NCBI GenBank assembly: GCA_964367715.1
Contig: CAYIYO010000009.1
Coordinates: 1 to 48,225 of the forward strand
Length of the DNA: 48,225 bases
Source of the DNA: CAYIYO01 sp964367715
Lineage (GTDB): Bacteria > Chlamydiota > Chlamydiia > Chlamydiales > Criblamydiaceae
Direction of reading: 5' to 3'
Positions 39,990 to 48,225 of this stretch are shown here, piece by piece. Made by a program: the position numbers and the translations under genes. Position 1 is the first letter of the stretch. Each line of letters begins with the position of its first letter. The notes under the pieces are model-generated. The model was not told the DNA's origin and did not search any database. It saw nothing but the letters and a program-made list of their open reading frames with translations.

Positions 39990-41441
39990 TTATTTTTTTT
40001 CAGTACCGATTTTTTTCTCTATGGCAGAGGCGGTTTCTCGCGTTTGAGAAATCCAAAATTGAAGAGAAAATCGGCACAAAGAAATAACATGTTTTGATTT
40101 TTTTTCGACTGTAGATGCAGCCTTGACGACTCTTTTTGATAGCGCATGTTGGTAGGGTGCGACGCGTGCGGTAACTTTTTTTCTAAAAGCAGAAAGTTTA
40201 TTTTTTTGTTGAGATAAAAATGTGGAGACTGCTTTTGCTTTGTTGAGAAGAGGAGTTAAAAGAGGGGAGAGTGCCTTTTTTGATTGAATAAAAAAATTAT
40301 TTATCATCCAAAAGGTTTTTTGTGTGGTCCATTTTGTAATGATAAGGAAAATTGGAATAATTGGCAGGGCCCGGTAGATCCATTTAACAGATTCTTCTTT
40401 GAAGGATTTGGGTTGACGATAGAGGTCTTTGAAGTAGTGTTTAAAGAACATCAGAGCGTCTTGAATGCGGTTGTGAATCGACAATAAGAATGCTTTTGCC
40501 CGGACTTGTGTGTTTTGATACTTATTTTTTATGGTTGCAAAGGTGTGCCTTGCTGCCTTTGCTTTTATTTGGAAAAAGTTAACAATGGTTTTGAAAGAGG
40601 GGCGGGCAAGGGGGAGTTTAGCAAAAAGAGCGTGAGGCACGGATAGTGCCTTCATGTATAGATTTTGCGGGAGTTTGCGTAAAAGGGTAATGTGAGACTT
40701 AAGGACCTCTATGCGCGATAAAATTGAACGTTTTAAATGAGCGATTCCATCGATTGTTCTATTAATTAATTTTTTCAACGGCGCATAAAGCGTTTCGATT
40801 AGTCTTAGAAAAAACGAGATGATTTTTTTGTATAGGCAGCGGAGAAAAGAGGAGAATCTTTTCCAAAGTGAGAAGAGGGCTGCTTTTGTTGTTTTGAGCG
40901 GAGCTAATAAAAAAGTACGAAAGCTTTGGTGTTGTTTTTTTAGAAAGTTGTACCCTTGAGTCGTTTTTTTTCGAATAGGATTGTAGACCGACGTACTGAT
41001 ATCTTTTAGGCCTTTTAGCGCCCAGTTAATGCGTTTGTTGACTGCACGGAAGACTTGGCTGACTGTTTGGTGAATGAGTTGATAGACTTTGCTAAAGTGT
41101 TGAAGGGTATACTGATAAACCGTAGCAAGGGGGTCTAAAAGAAAAGGAATAGCCTGCTGTATCACCCATTTTGGTAAGGTGTAAAAAAGAAGATAAGGGG
41201 GAAGTGCGACGGCTAAAAAAACAAATTTTCCGGCGCGGGCAATGACGGGAGTGTGAACTGCCGTGCCTGAGGGCTTGGCAGTAATTGTGGGTTGTTTGCC
41301 GACGCTATTTTTTGCGACACTTAGGGAGTCTTTTTGTGTGTTAGGAGAAAATTTTGGAAGGGGAGAAGGGCGTGAGGGAGTGTTGAGTGAAAATTTGTCG
41401 AGAGACGAATCGTAGCGGCCGATTGTGTCGCCTTTTGGCAT
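39990..41441 (-). CDS. Large, strongly basic, helical membrane-associated hypothetical protein
   Basis: This 483-residue protein has an AAGGA site. After a Ser/Pro/Thr-rich head of about 65 residues comes one hydrophobic segment (FVFLAVALPPYLLFYTLP) and then about 380 residues of Lys/Arg- and Phe/Leu-rich amphipathic helices, with a second hydrophobic stretch (ALPIIPIFLIITKWT) near residue 370. Repeated patterns such as FLKKQHQSF, LWKRFSSFL and LYKKIISFF suggest many membrane-surface helices. The Ser/Thr-rich head could be a secretion signal for an inclusion-membrane or DNA/RNA-binding protein. No known family is recognised. Confidence 0.6.
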   Translation of the reverse strand: MPKGDTIGRYDSSLDKFSLNTPSRPSPLPKFSPNTQKDSLSVAKNSVGKQPTITAKPSGTAVHTPVIARAGKFVFLAVALPPYLLFYTLPKWVIQQAIPFLLDPLATVYQYTLQHFSKVYQLIHQTVSQVFRAVNKRINWALKGLKDISTSVYNPIRKKTTQGYNFLKKQHQSFRTFLLAPLKTTKAALFSLWKRFSSFLRCLYKKIISFFLRLIETLYAPLKKLINRTIDGIAHLKRSILSRIEVLKSHITLLRKLPQNLYMKALSVPHALFAKLPLARPSFKTIVNFFQIKAKAARHTFATIKNKYQNTQVRAKAFLLSIHNRIQDALMFFKHYFKDLYRQPKSFKEESVKWIYRALPIIPIFLIITKWTTQKTFWMINNFFIQSKKALSPLLTPLLNKAKAVSTFLSQQKNKLSAFRKKVTARVAPYQHALSKRVVKAASTVEKKSKHVISLCRFSLQFWISQTRETASAIEKKIGTEKK

Positions 41442-41577
41442 ATTAATCCTTGTTATTGATCTATTGTATAATTATAGAGTAATCTATATTAAGAATCAAT
41501 AAACATATAAAGTTATTTATTTAAAAAATACTATTGATTTTAAGTGCTGAAAAAGTCAAAATCACCTTATTTTCCAA

Positions 41578-41662
41578 GGAAGAGTGGCAGAGTGGCCGAA
41601 TGCGTCTGTCTCGAAAACAGATTTACCGCAAGGTAACGGAGGTTCGAATCCTCTCTCTTCCG
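41578..41662 (+). tRNA. tRNA-Ser (CGA)
   Basis: The 85-nt class II tRNA has acceptor GGAAGAG/CTCTTCC, anticodon loop CTCGAAA (CGA), long variable arm (TTACCGCAAGGTAA) and T loop TTCGAAT. CCA is not encoded. Confidence 0.92.
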
Positions 41663-41742
41663 ATTCTATCTATTGCCGCCCGAAATGAAGAGCGTTTCTC
41701 CATCGTTGAGACATAAGCACTGCCTTGTTATTTTCTTAATCA

Positions 41743-43410
41743 TTAAGTTGGGATGAGAAGTTCCTGTGTAAGGACTTTGAACTCTTCAAGCGCTTCTTTT
41801 TCAGAGCAGATATGGCGTACTTTTAGTGCGTCCATCGTCTGCTCTTCGCTAATGTAGGCAATGCGTGCGATGATTTGGATTTTAGGATTAGTTTGTCGCG
41901 CGGTGTCGATGATGCCCATCGTGGCTTCCATAGCGGGAATCGTAATAAACAAATAGCGTGCCTCACGAAGATGGGCTTCCTCTAAAATTGTGGAGTCGAC
42001 TGCGTTACCAAATAAAATCGAAAAGGGATTTTCTATGTCTGAAACGGTGTCAATATTGTTTTCGATGATAATAGGGGTGTATCCATTCTTGTGTGCAATG
42101 TGCGCAATTTTTTTTCCGATTGGCCCATATCCTACAATAATGACTTTAATTTGATTTGTTCCTTCCGTTTTGATTTTAATCGGGGCTACCGAAGGAGAGA
42201 CCAGGTATTTACATTTTCTTAAAAAGGATTCGAAGAAGTCAAGATATTGGAAAAGAAGGGGGTTGATTGAGATGGAAACAAGAGCGACAGCGACGAGGAT
42301 ATCAAAGCCTTCTTCAGGAATTAATTTAAGGTTCATTGCCTCCTCAGCAAGGATAAAGGAAAATTCCCCAATTTGTGCCAGGGCAAGCGCGACGGTTAGC
42401 GAAGTTTTGTAGCTTTGTTTAAAAAAGAGGGTGATGAAGAAGGCTGAAAGCGGCTTCACGGCTATTACAACAAAGAGGATTCCAGAAAATAAGAGAAAGT
42501 GCTCCACAATTGCATTAGGATTAAATAGCATACCAACGGAAAGAAAGAAGATAACGGCAAAAAGATCTTTCAGCGGAAGCGCGTTGGCTGTCGCTTGGTG
42601 CTTAACGCTGGTTTTTCCAATCACCATTCCTGCGATAAATGCTCCTAATGCGATTGAAGTTCCAAAAAGCGCTGTAGAGCCAGCAGCAATGATAAATAGT
42701 AACGCGATGACGGTTAACGTAAAAAGCTCTTGCGATCGTAAGCGGACGACATTGATTAAAATGTAATTAACAACTTTATGCCCCCAGGTGAACATGCATA
42801 GGGCAAGGACAATAAATTTCACTAATACCAAGCCAATCGTCCATACTAGAAGCTGAATGGAAAGTTCTTCTTGAGTGGAAAGAGTGGCAAATAGGGGGAG
42901 TAAAATCAGGATAATAACAGTGAAAATATCCTCAATCACTAGCCAGCCAACAGCGATATGCCCTTCTTTAGTATTTAACAGGTGGTGGTCAGTCAACACG
43001 CGAATCAGGACAACGGTACTAGCCACACCAATCGCGAGCCCAAGAATAATCCCAGACTCGACTGTTCCCCCTAAAAAGTAGATGATTAAGGCTGTTGCAA
43101 CGGTTGCTAGGAGCGTTTGAATGGTTGCGCCAGGGATCGCTATCTTTTGGACGCTGATGAGATCTTCGAGCTTAAAATGAAGGCCCACTCCAAAAAGCAT
43201 TAAAACCACCCCTATCTCTGCAAGTTGTTCGGCAATTTCGAGATTAGCCACGTATCCAGGGGAGAAGGGTCCAATGATATACCCTGCCAGAAGGTAACCC
43301 AAGATGGTAGGGAGTTTTAAACGGCGTGCAATATAGGCTAAAATGCCTGCGAGGCCGAATCCAACGGTTAAAATAGTGACAATTTCAAGGCTTTTATGTT
43401 CCATATCCAT
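41743..43410 (-). CDS. CPA2-family cation/proton antiporter with TrkA-N domain (KefB/YbaL-like)
   Basis: The 555-residue protein has about 12-13 membrane segments (residues 1-385) with LPTILGYLLAGYIIGPFSPG, GLHFKLEDL and LGAFIAGMVIGKT motifs of the CPA2 family. A linker leads to a cytoplasmic Rossmann domain beginning VIIVGYGPIGKKIA, with GNAVDSTILEEAHLREAR in the nucleotide-binding fold (TrkA-N). The TrkA-C end is short. Such proteins exchange K+ or Na+ for H+ and respond to NAD(H) or glutathione adducts. The family is sure; K+ specificity is not. Confidence 0.88.
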   Translation of the reverse strand: MDMEHKSLEIVTILTVGFGLAGILAYIARRLKLPTILGYLLAGYIIGPFSPGYVANLEIAEQLAEIGVVLMLFGVGLHFKLEDLISVQKIAIPGATIQTLLATVATALIIYFLGGTVESGIILGLAIGVASTVVLIRVLTDHHLLNTKEGHIAVGWLVIEDIFTVIILILLPLFATLSTQEELSIQLLVWTIGLVLVKFIVLALCMFTWGHKVVNYILINVVRLRSQELFTLTVIALLFIIAAGSTALFGTSIALGAFIAGMVIGKTSVKHQATANALPLKDLFAVIFFLSVGMLFNPNAIVEHFLLFSGILFVVIAVKPLSAFFITLFFKQSYKTSLTVALALAQIGEFSFILAEEAMNLKLIPEEGFDILVAVALVSISINPLLFQYLDFFESFLRKCKYLVSPSVAPIKIKTEGTNQIKVIIVGYGPIGKKIAHIAHKNGYTPIIIENNIDTVSDIENPFSILFGNAVDSTILEEAHLREARYLFITIPAMEATMGIIDTARQTNPKIQIIARIAYISEEQTMDALKVRHICSEKEALEEFKVLTQELLIPT

Positions 43411-43549
43411 TTCATTTTTTTATTGTAGAATGAAGAATAAAGTCAATAAGGAATGTAATTATTAATTGTCTCTATTATTTCTGTTTTTTATATATGAATT
43501 ATAGTATGAAAAATAATAAGAGAGTAGAAGGAAAATAAGGGGTATTATC

Positions 43550-43987
43550 ATGGAAAAAGCCATATGGATTATTACAGCAAATTCCGCATATGCAAAGATT
43601 TATCGGTTAGAGAAGAACCGCTCGTTAGTTGAGTTGCAGGTGCTTGAGCATCCGGAAAGCCGTCTTCATGATAGCGAGTTAGTTTCCTCCAGACCTGGGA
43701 AAGCCTCTGAGCGAAAAGGTGCTGTCACGCGGCATTCGATGGAGCCCGCATCTTCTCCACAACACCTAGAGTTTGAGATTTTTGCGCGGGAATTAGGACG
43801 TTATCTCGATGCAGAAAGAAAAAAAGGAAGCTTTAGTCAACTCTACTTGATGGCAGGTCCCTCCTTTTTGGGAATGCTACGTCGAGAGATGGATACACAT
43901 ACAGCTGCTTTAGTTGTAGGCGAGGTAAATAAAGATGCGACGGAAATGGATCACGAGCAGATCAAGGGGCATCTTTTTGACTCTTGA
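43550..43987 (+). CDS. Host_attach family protein
   Basis: This 145-residue protein has an AGGGG site. It opens with WIITANSAYAKIY, then LEHPESRLHDSELVSSRPG, and ends with LYLMAGPSFLGMLRREM and DHEQIKGHLF, the signature parts of the Host_attach family (Pfam PF10116), named after a Rhizobium/Agrobacterium protein required for attachment. The fold resembles eRF1 domain-like or VLRF1-type nucleases, so the name may not describe the function. It is free of signal peptide and probably cytoplasmic. Confidence 0.8.
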   Translation: MEKAIWIITANSAYAKIYRLEKNRSLVELQVLEHPESRLHDSELVSSRPGKASERKGAVTRHSMEPASSPQHLEFEIFARELGRYLDAERKKGSFSQLYLMAGPSFLGMLRREMDTHTAALVVGEVNKDATEMDHEQIKGHLFDS

Positions 43988-44089
43988 CGTTTCTTCTAGG
44001 AAGAAATCTATTCTTTAATTATATTTTTCATATCTCTCTGCGCGTTTGCTATGGAGTATAATTTTTTTTGCCGTTAAATAGGAGATTTT

Positions 44090-44620
44090 ATGTTCGACGA
44101 ATTTAAAACGTCACAGATGCACAATATGTTTAAGCGCGTATTTTCGTTTAGCATTACACGATCAACGTACCGCGAAGTACAAAACGCATTAATGGGATTT
44201 TCTGATCGTAATGAAGAAACATTGAAAGGATTAATGGAATCTTTTTTTACAGGAACTGTCACACCTGCTTTATCTTCTAAAGTTAAGGGAGACCTTCTTC
44301 AACAAATAGTTGATCAATACGGATTACAAGTGAGACTTTCGCGTGAAGTTCATGATCGTGGGGAATTTGTCAGCTTTTTGACTTCTGATGTGTTGGCGCA
44401 AGGAACAAACAAAGTATTGTTTTCCAATATCGTTCGTCGTGTAGATAATGAAGAGTTTCGCTTTATCTCTGATGTCGAAAGTACATTACAGATTGTGAAC
44501 CATTTTGTTAGCCGTCTTCAAGAAGCAAAGAAGATGGAAGCGGGACAAGGATCATTAAATTCTGTTAAAGACGAGATCTTTGAAATTAAATCCAAGATAG
44601 AGGAACTCATTCGCGCATGA
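44090..44620 (+). CDS. Conserved-looking hypothetical, coupled to tyrP
   Basis: This 176-residue protein with a strong AGGAG site is mostly helical, with a probable coiled coil near the C-terminus (SVKDEIFEIKSKIEELIRA). No motif is recognised. It overlaps the permease gene by 4 bp (ATGA), so the pair is translationally coupled. A role in assembly or control of the permease is possible but unsupported beyond linkage. Confidence 0.65.
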   Translation: MFDEFKTSQMHNMFKRVFSFSITRSTYREVQNALMGFSDRNEETLKGLMESFFTGTVTPALSSKVKGDLLQQIVDQYGLQVRLSREVHDRGEFVSFLTSDVLAQGTNKVLFSNIVRRVDNEEFRFISDVESTLQIVNHFVSRLQEAKKMEAGQGSLNSVKDEIFEIKSKIEELIRA

Positions 44621-45846
44621 AAATGAACACAAAAACCAGTCACACTAAGTTTATTGAAATCTTTCGGTGTGCGCTCCTTGTTGCCGGAACGGCAATTGGG
44701 GCGGGAATGCTAGGAATGCCGCTACTGACGGGCGTTGCAGGGTTTGGCTCTGCCTTTGTCGTTACGACGGCAGTATGGCTTTTTATGCTTTTTACTGGTT
44801 TGTGTTTGTTAGAAGTTTGCCTTATCCTTCCAGACGGGGCAAACTATCTTTCTTTAACACGCCATTTTCTAGGCGAACGCTTTAAGGTTCCGGTCGCAGC
44901 TTGCTTCATTTTCTTGTATTGTAGTCTTTTAGTGGCGTACTTTTCAGGGATTAGTCCCATGTTAGCAGCAATCGTTTATTCTGTTAGCGGGGTAGCTGTC
45001 TCCGAAGAATTTCTTTTGGCGGGCTTTGCTTCTTTTTTTGCTTTGGCTCTCATGTGGGGCACACATGGGGTGTCTTTAATCAATTCTTGGCTTTCTATCG
45101 GAATGTTTCTTTGTTTCTTTGCGTTGACCTTGTTGTGGGTTCCGCAAATTGAAGAGGAAAATTTGGTGCATGGCGACTGGTCATTAGCGTTACTAGCAAC
45201 ACCTGTTCTGTTTAGCGCATTTGGCTACCACAATATTGTCCCTTCTTTATGCACATTATTGCGTCGTGACCGTATTGCGCTTCGACAATCAATTATCTTA
45301 GGGACTGTGCTCGCTTACGCGCTGTTCATGGTATGGCAATGGGTAATCATTGGAACGCTTTCTCTTGAAAGCATTCAAGAGGGGCTCGCAGCGAATGTTC
45401 CGGTCACAGAAATTATCGGAAATCACACAGGAATTTCTTCTGTCGCAATTTTTTATGCGAAAGGATTCGCTTTTTTTGCGATTGCTACCTCCTTATTAGG
45501 AGTATCTCTTTCTTTAGTAGATTTCTATGCAGATAGCTTTAGAATCTCTGCTCGTGGCTTTGCAAGGCTAGGATTAGTCGTTTTGTCGATACTCCCTTCT
45601 TTAGCTTTTGCAATGCTCTATCCGGATATTTTTCTTTCCGCATTAGGCTTAGCCGGAGGGATTGGCGAGGCACTACTTAATGGAATTATTCCTCTTGCCA
45701 TGGTATGGATGGCACGCTATGTGTTCAAGGCAGAAACAAGGGGAGGATGGAAGCCACAGTTAGGTGGAGGACGTTCTGTGCTATTAGGTTTGTTTGCGTG
45801 CGCATGGCTTGTATTTACTGTTGAGCTGTGGATACTTTTATTTTAA
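44617..45846 (+). CDS. tyrP: Aromatic amino-acid permease, TyrP type (HAAAP family)
   Basis: The 409-residue membrane protein has about 11 helices. The first begins ALLVAGTAIGAGMLGMPLLTG, the hallmark of TyrP and Mtr proteins, and ATPVLFSAFGYHNIVPSL matches the sixth segment. It should import tyrosine or tryptophan with protons. Chlamydiae depend on such uptake, and tyrP genes are conserved in them. A second ATG at 44623 is an alternative start. It converges with the Calx-beta gene, one base apart. Confidence 0.9.
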   Translation: MKMNTKTSHTKFIEIFRCALLVAGTAIGAGMLGMPLLTGVAGFGSAFVVTTAVWLFMLFTGLCLLEVCLILPDGANYLSLTRHFLGERFKVPVAACFIFLYCSLLVAYFSGISPMLAAIVYSVSGVAVSEEFLLAGFASFFALALMWGTHGVSLINSWLSIGMFLCFFALTLLWVPQIEEENLVHGDWSLALLATPVLFSAFGYHNIVPSLCTLLRRDRIALRQSIILGTVLAYALFMVWQWVIIGTLSLESIQEGLAANVPVTEIIGNHTGISSVAIFYAKGFAFFAIATSLLGVSLSLVDFYADSFRISARGFARLGLVVLSILPSLAFAMLYPDIFLSALGLAGGIGEALLNGIIPLAMVWMARYVFKAETRGGWKPQLGGGRSVLLGLFACAWLVFTVELWILLF

Positions 45847-45847
45847 C

Positions 45848-48225
45848 TTATTTATTTTCTATATCGGGCGGTGGGACAACTTCAACGTCTTTAGGTTTAT
45901 ATCCCTCGTAGTAAGGGTCGGCACTCTGTGCAGGTTCGGTGATGACTTGGAGTTTTAAGGAAGGGTCAATTGTAATCTTATTCATATCGACATCAATTGT
46001 TTGAGGGAGATTCCAATTTTCAGGAGTAAATGTGATAATTTGTGGAGAAATTGCATTTTCAGGAAGGTTAGATCCTTTTAATTCGATAACGACCGGAGCT
46101 TTTGGCTGTGCAGTTAAGAAGATTTTAAATTGACCACTGATTTCCCCTGCTTCATCTTTGCTGATGAGATTGAAAGAGGTGATAACGATATCAGGTAAGA
46201 AATCAATTAAAGCTGTGTAGCTTGTAGGAGAAGTGAAGAATTCACGATTCGAGTTCGAGTTAAGATAAGTAGTGGTTTCCATTGGAGAATAACTTGCACG
46301 GGTCACAGTAAATAAAGCAGAAGAGGTAGGAGGGATGATGTAGGGAGTATTGATTGTTGTGATTGCTGGTGGAGTCGCAACGTCATCATTTAGAATGATA
46401 ATATTGAAGTTTGCAGAGCGGGCACCCAGTATAGAAGAGCTTCCATCAAGGTTGACGTTGACACCAAGAGTTTCATTTGCTTCAACATTGGTGTCGCCTG
46501 AAATATAGATATTGAAGACGGCTTCCGTTTCTCCGCTCAACAGGACGAAGTGATGAGAAGAAGTGATGCTTGCGTTTAAGTAGTCTTGATCGATTAGGGT
46601 TGCAGGAGAAATGCCTGTTCCGTTAATTGTCGTTAGTGTAAAGGATAGATCTTCGTAAGTGGCGTGATCGATTTTTACATGAAATTCCATGACTGTAAGA
46701 CCACTATTACCCTCTACAATTGAGACTGCTGCAGAGACAGTATTGCTACCTTCTAATATAGTCATTGTTGGAGGAGAGTCATCGTTAAGGATTGTTCCCG
46801 TTCCTGTAAATGAATTGTTTCCAGAGACATTTCCACTTGTGACGACTGCATTTAATGTGAATGTTTCATTTAATTCAAACTTCGTATCCTCAATAACTTG
46901 GACCGTAATAAAGCCTTCGGTGCTACCTGCAGCAATCGTAAGGGTTCCTGTTGCTTGTAAGTAGTCGTTGTCTGCAAGCGTTGCTGTTCCGTCTACTGTA
47001 GAGTAACTAAAAGTGATGTCTTCGCTGCTTGGATTACTTAAAACGACTTTAAAGACGAGAGGAGTTAAACCGCTGTTGCCTTCAAGGGTAGAAGCAGAGC
47101 CTACAGTCGCGCCATTGTCGTTATTGACAAAGGAAATGGTAGGAGTCCCGTCGTCATTAACGATTGTTCCTATTGCGACTGCTGTTGTAACTGTTGCGTT
47201 TACAGGTGTAGAGAGGTTTACAGTAAAGGATTCTATGTTTTCAAAGGTGGTATCGCCGATGACTACGACATTGATTGTTTGACTGGTCTCGCCAGGAGCA
47301 AAGGTTAGAGTGCCAGAGGTAGCTGTATAGTCACTATTGGCGACAGTTGCTGTTCCGTCGGTCGTATTGTAATCGACGGTGATCGTTTGGTAGCTGGCAT
47401 TACTTAATGTAACGGTAAATACCATGTTTGTAGCACCGCTATTGCCTTCGTTTTGGCTGCTGCCAGTGATTGTGATCGTAGGTTCTGAGTCGTCGTTAAG
47501 GATAGTCGCTGTCCCAACGAAAGAGGCGTTTCCTGTCACATTACCACTTGTGACGGTAGCATTTAATGTGAAGGTCTCATCGACTTCAAATTTTGTGCCT
47601 CCAACAGCATTAATCGTGATAAGGGCTTCGGTTTGGCCGGCGAGGATCGTTACCGTGCCTGTTGCTTGTACATAATCGCTGTCAGCAAGGGTAGCTGTGC
47701 CATCGGCCGTAGAGTAGCTAATTGTAATGTCTTCGTTGCTTGGATTGCTTAAAACGACTTTAAAGATGATAGGGGTTAAGCCACTGTTGCCTTCAAGGGC
47801 AGAAGCAGAGCCTCCAGTCGCGCCATTGTCGTTATTGACAAAGGAAATAGTAGGAGTGCCTTCGTCGTTAACGATTGTTCCTGTTGCGACTCCTGTTGTG
47901 ATTAATGCATTTCCAGGTGTAGAGAGGTTTACATTGAAGATTTCTGTGTTTTCGAAGACTGTATCGCCGATGATCGCGACGGTGATTGTTTGGCTAATGA
48001 CATCTGGAGCAAATGTTAATGTACCAGAGGTGGCTGTGTAATCGCTGTTAGCGACAGTTGCAGTGCCATCTGCTGTGTTGTAATCGACGGTGATGGTTTG
48101 GTAGCTAGCATTGCTTAATGTGACGGTAAATACCATGTTTGTAGAGCCGCTATTGCCTTCGTTTTGGCTATTGCCGGTGATTGTGATCGTAGGTTGTGTA
48201 TCGTCGTTAGTGATTGTGCCTGTTC
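45848..48225 (-). CDS. Calx-beta repeat surface or secreted protein, partial (N-terminus outside window)
   Basis: The frame stays open to the window edge, so the start lies beyond 48225 and an ATG at 48136 is only internal. At least four Calx-beta domains occur, each with an opening like EGNSG, a middle like DYNTADGTATVANSDYTATS and a closing GTIVNDDGTP. Two domain types alternate, giving a 237-residue (711-bp) double unit that repeats. The last 200 residues are unrelated, end in Pro-rich VVPPPDIENK and may form a C-terminal adhesin or anchor. The beta-sandwiches bind Ca2+ in other families. Probably extracellular, with export type unknown. Confidence 0.82.
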   Translation of the reverse strand, partial: TGTITNDDTQPTITITGNSQNEGNSGSTNMVFTVTLSNASYQTITVDYNTADGTATVANSDYTATSGTLTFAPDVISQTITVAIIGDTVFENTEIFNVNLSTPGNALITTGVATGTIVNDEGTPTISFVNNDNGATGGSASALEGNSGLTPIIFKVVLSNPSNEDITISYSTADGTATLADSDYVQATGTVTILAGQTEALITINAVGGTKFEVDETFTLNATVTSGNVTGNASFVGTATILNDDSEPTITITGSSQNEGNSGATNMVFTVTLSNASYQTITVDYNTTDGTATVANSDYTATSGTLTFAPGETSQTINVVVIGDTTFENIESFTVNLSTPVNATVTTAVAIGTIVNDDGTPTISFVNNDNGATVGSASTLEGNSGLTPLVFKVVLSNPSSEDITFSYSTVDGTATLADNDYLQATGTLTIAAGSTEGFITVQVIEDTKFELNETFTLNAVVTSGNVSGNNSFTGTGTILNDDSPPTMTILEGSNTVSAAVSIVEGNSGLTVMEFHVKIDHATYEDLSFTLTTINGTGISPATLIDQDYLNASITSSHHFVLLSGETEAVFNIYISGDTNVEANETLGVNVNLDGSSSILGARSANFNIIILNDDVATPPAITTINTPYIIPPTSSALFTVTRASYSPMETTTYLNSNSNREFFTSPTSYTALIDFLPDIVITSFNLISKDEAGEISGQFKIFLTAQPKAPVVIELKGSNLPENAISPQIITFTPENWNLPQTIDVDMNKITIDPSLKLQVITEPAQSADPYYEGYKPKDVEVVPPPDIENK

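Overview
The window looks like chromosome from an environmental chlamydia (Chlamydiota, Parachlamydiales-type; genus not determinable by eye). The case rests on the combination of a DhnA-type class I fructose-bisphosphate aldolase, a TyrP-type aromatic amino-acid permease, an Lpg1974/MOMP-like outer-membrane protein, and several proteins typical of amoeba-associated intracellular bacteria: a DUF4116 repeat protein, a SopB/IpgD-like inositide phosphatase, a patatin lipoprotein and a sphingomyelinase-like secreted hydrolase. No single gene proves the taxonomy.

Region 1 (1-22.2 kb) is ordinary chromosome with accessory content: a CinA-like double-domain protein, a PutP symporter, the aldolase, a choloylglycine-hydrolase/penicillin-acylase-like enzyme, SIMPL and DUF6629 proteins, then a stretch of likely host-interaction proteins (7.8-11.6 kb and 15.1-17.3 kb) mixed with housekeeping genes for RNA modification and DNA repair (Dus, DEAD-box helicase, RlmK-like methyltransferase, UvsE). 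Long, nearly perfect palindromes are scattered here. Three full-length copies (about 160 bp) share one architecture and a conserved centre, and two short copies look like internal deletions. All five are bounded by TA dinucleotides. At 4358-4957 one copy has inserted, with TA duplication, into the arm of an older 440-bp palindrome, so the family was mobile.

Region 2 (22.3-39.8 kb) is a junkyard (IS3 remnant, palindrome) followed by a genomic island in the 3' end of a tRNA-Tyr gene (attL 23043-23095, attR 39749-39801, 53-bp core). The island appears composite. Its left part is a metal-efflux operon: ribbon-helix-helix protein, CzcC, CzcB, CzcA and a P1B ATPase. Its right part is a phage- or plasmid-like module on the minus strand: integrase, an unknown protein coupled to it, a small DNA-binding protein, DUF3987 protein, an iteron-like cluster, a TOPRIM primase, two paralogous small proteins and an HGG-motif protein. 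A copy of part of the attR arm lies between the two halves, next to a truncated gene. Five copies of a TGCGTAAA-type repeat mark the att regions.

Region 3 (39.7-48.2 kb) is chromosome again: tRNA-Tyr, tRNA-Thr, a strongly basic membrane protein, tRNA-Ser, a CPA2/KefB antiporter, a Host_attach protein, a small hypothetical coupled to TyrP, and the C-terminal part of a large Calx-beta repeat protein that runs off the window.

The strongest candidates for something undescribed are the TA-targeted nested palindrome family, the island's repeat-marked att and iteron architecture, and the unknown protein translationally coupled to the integrase.
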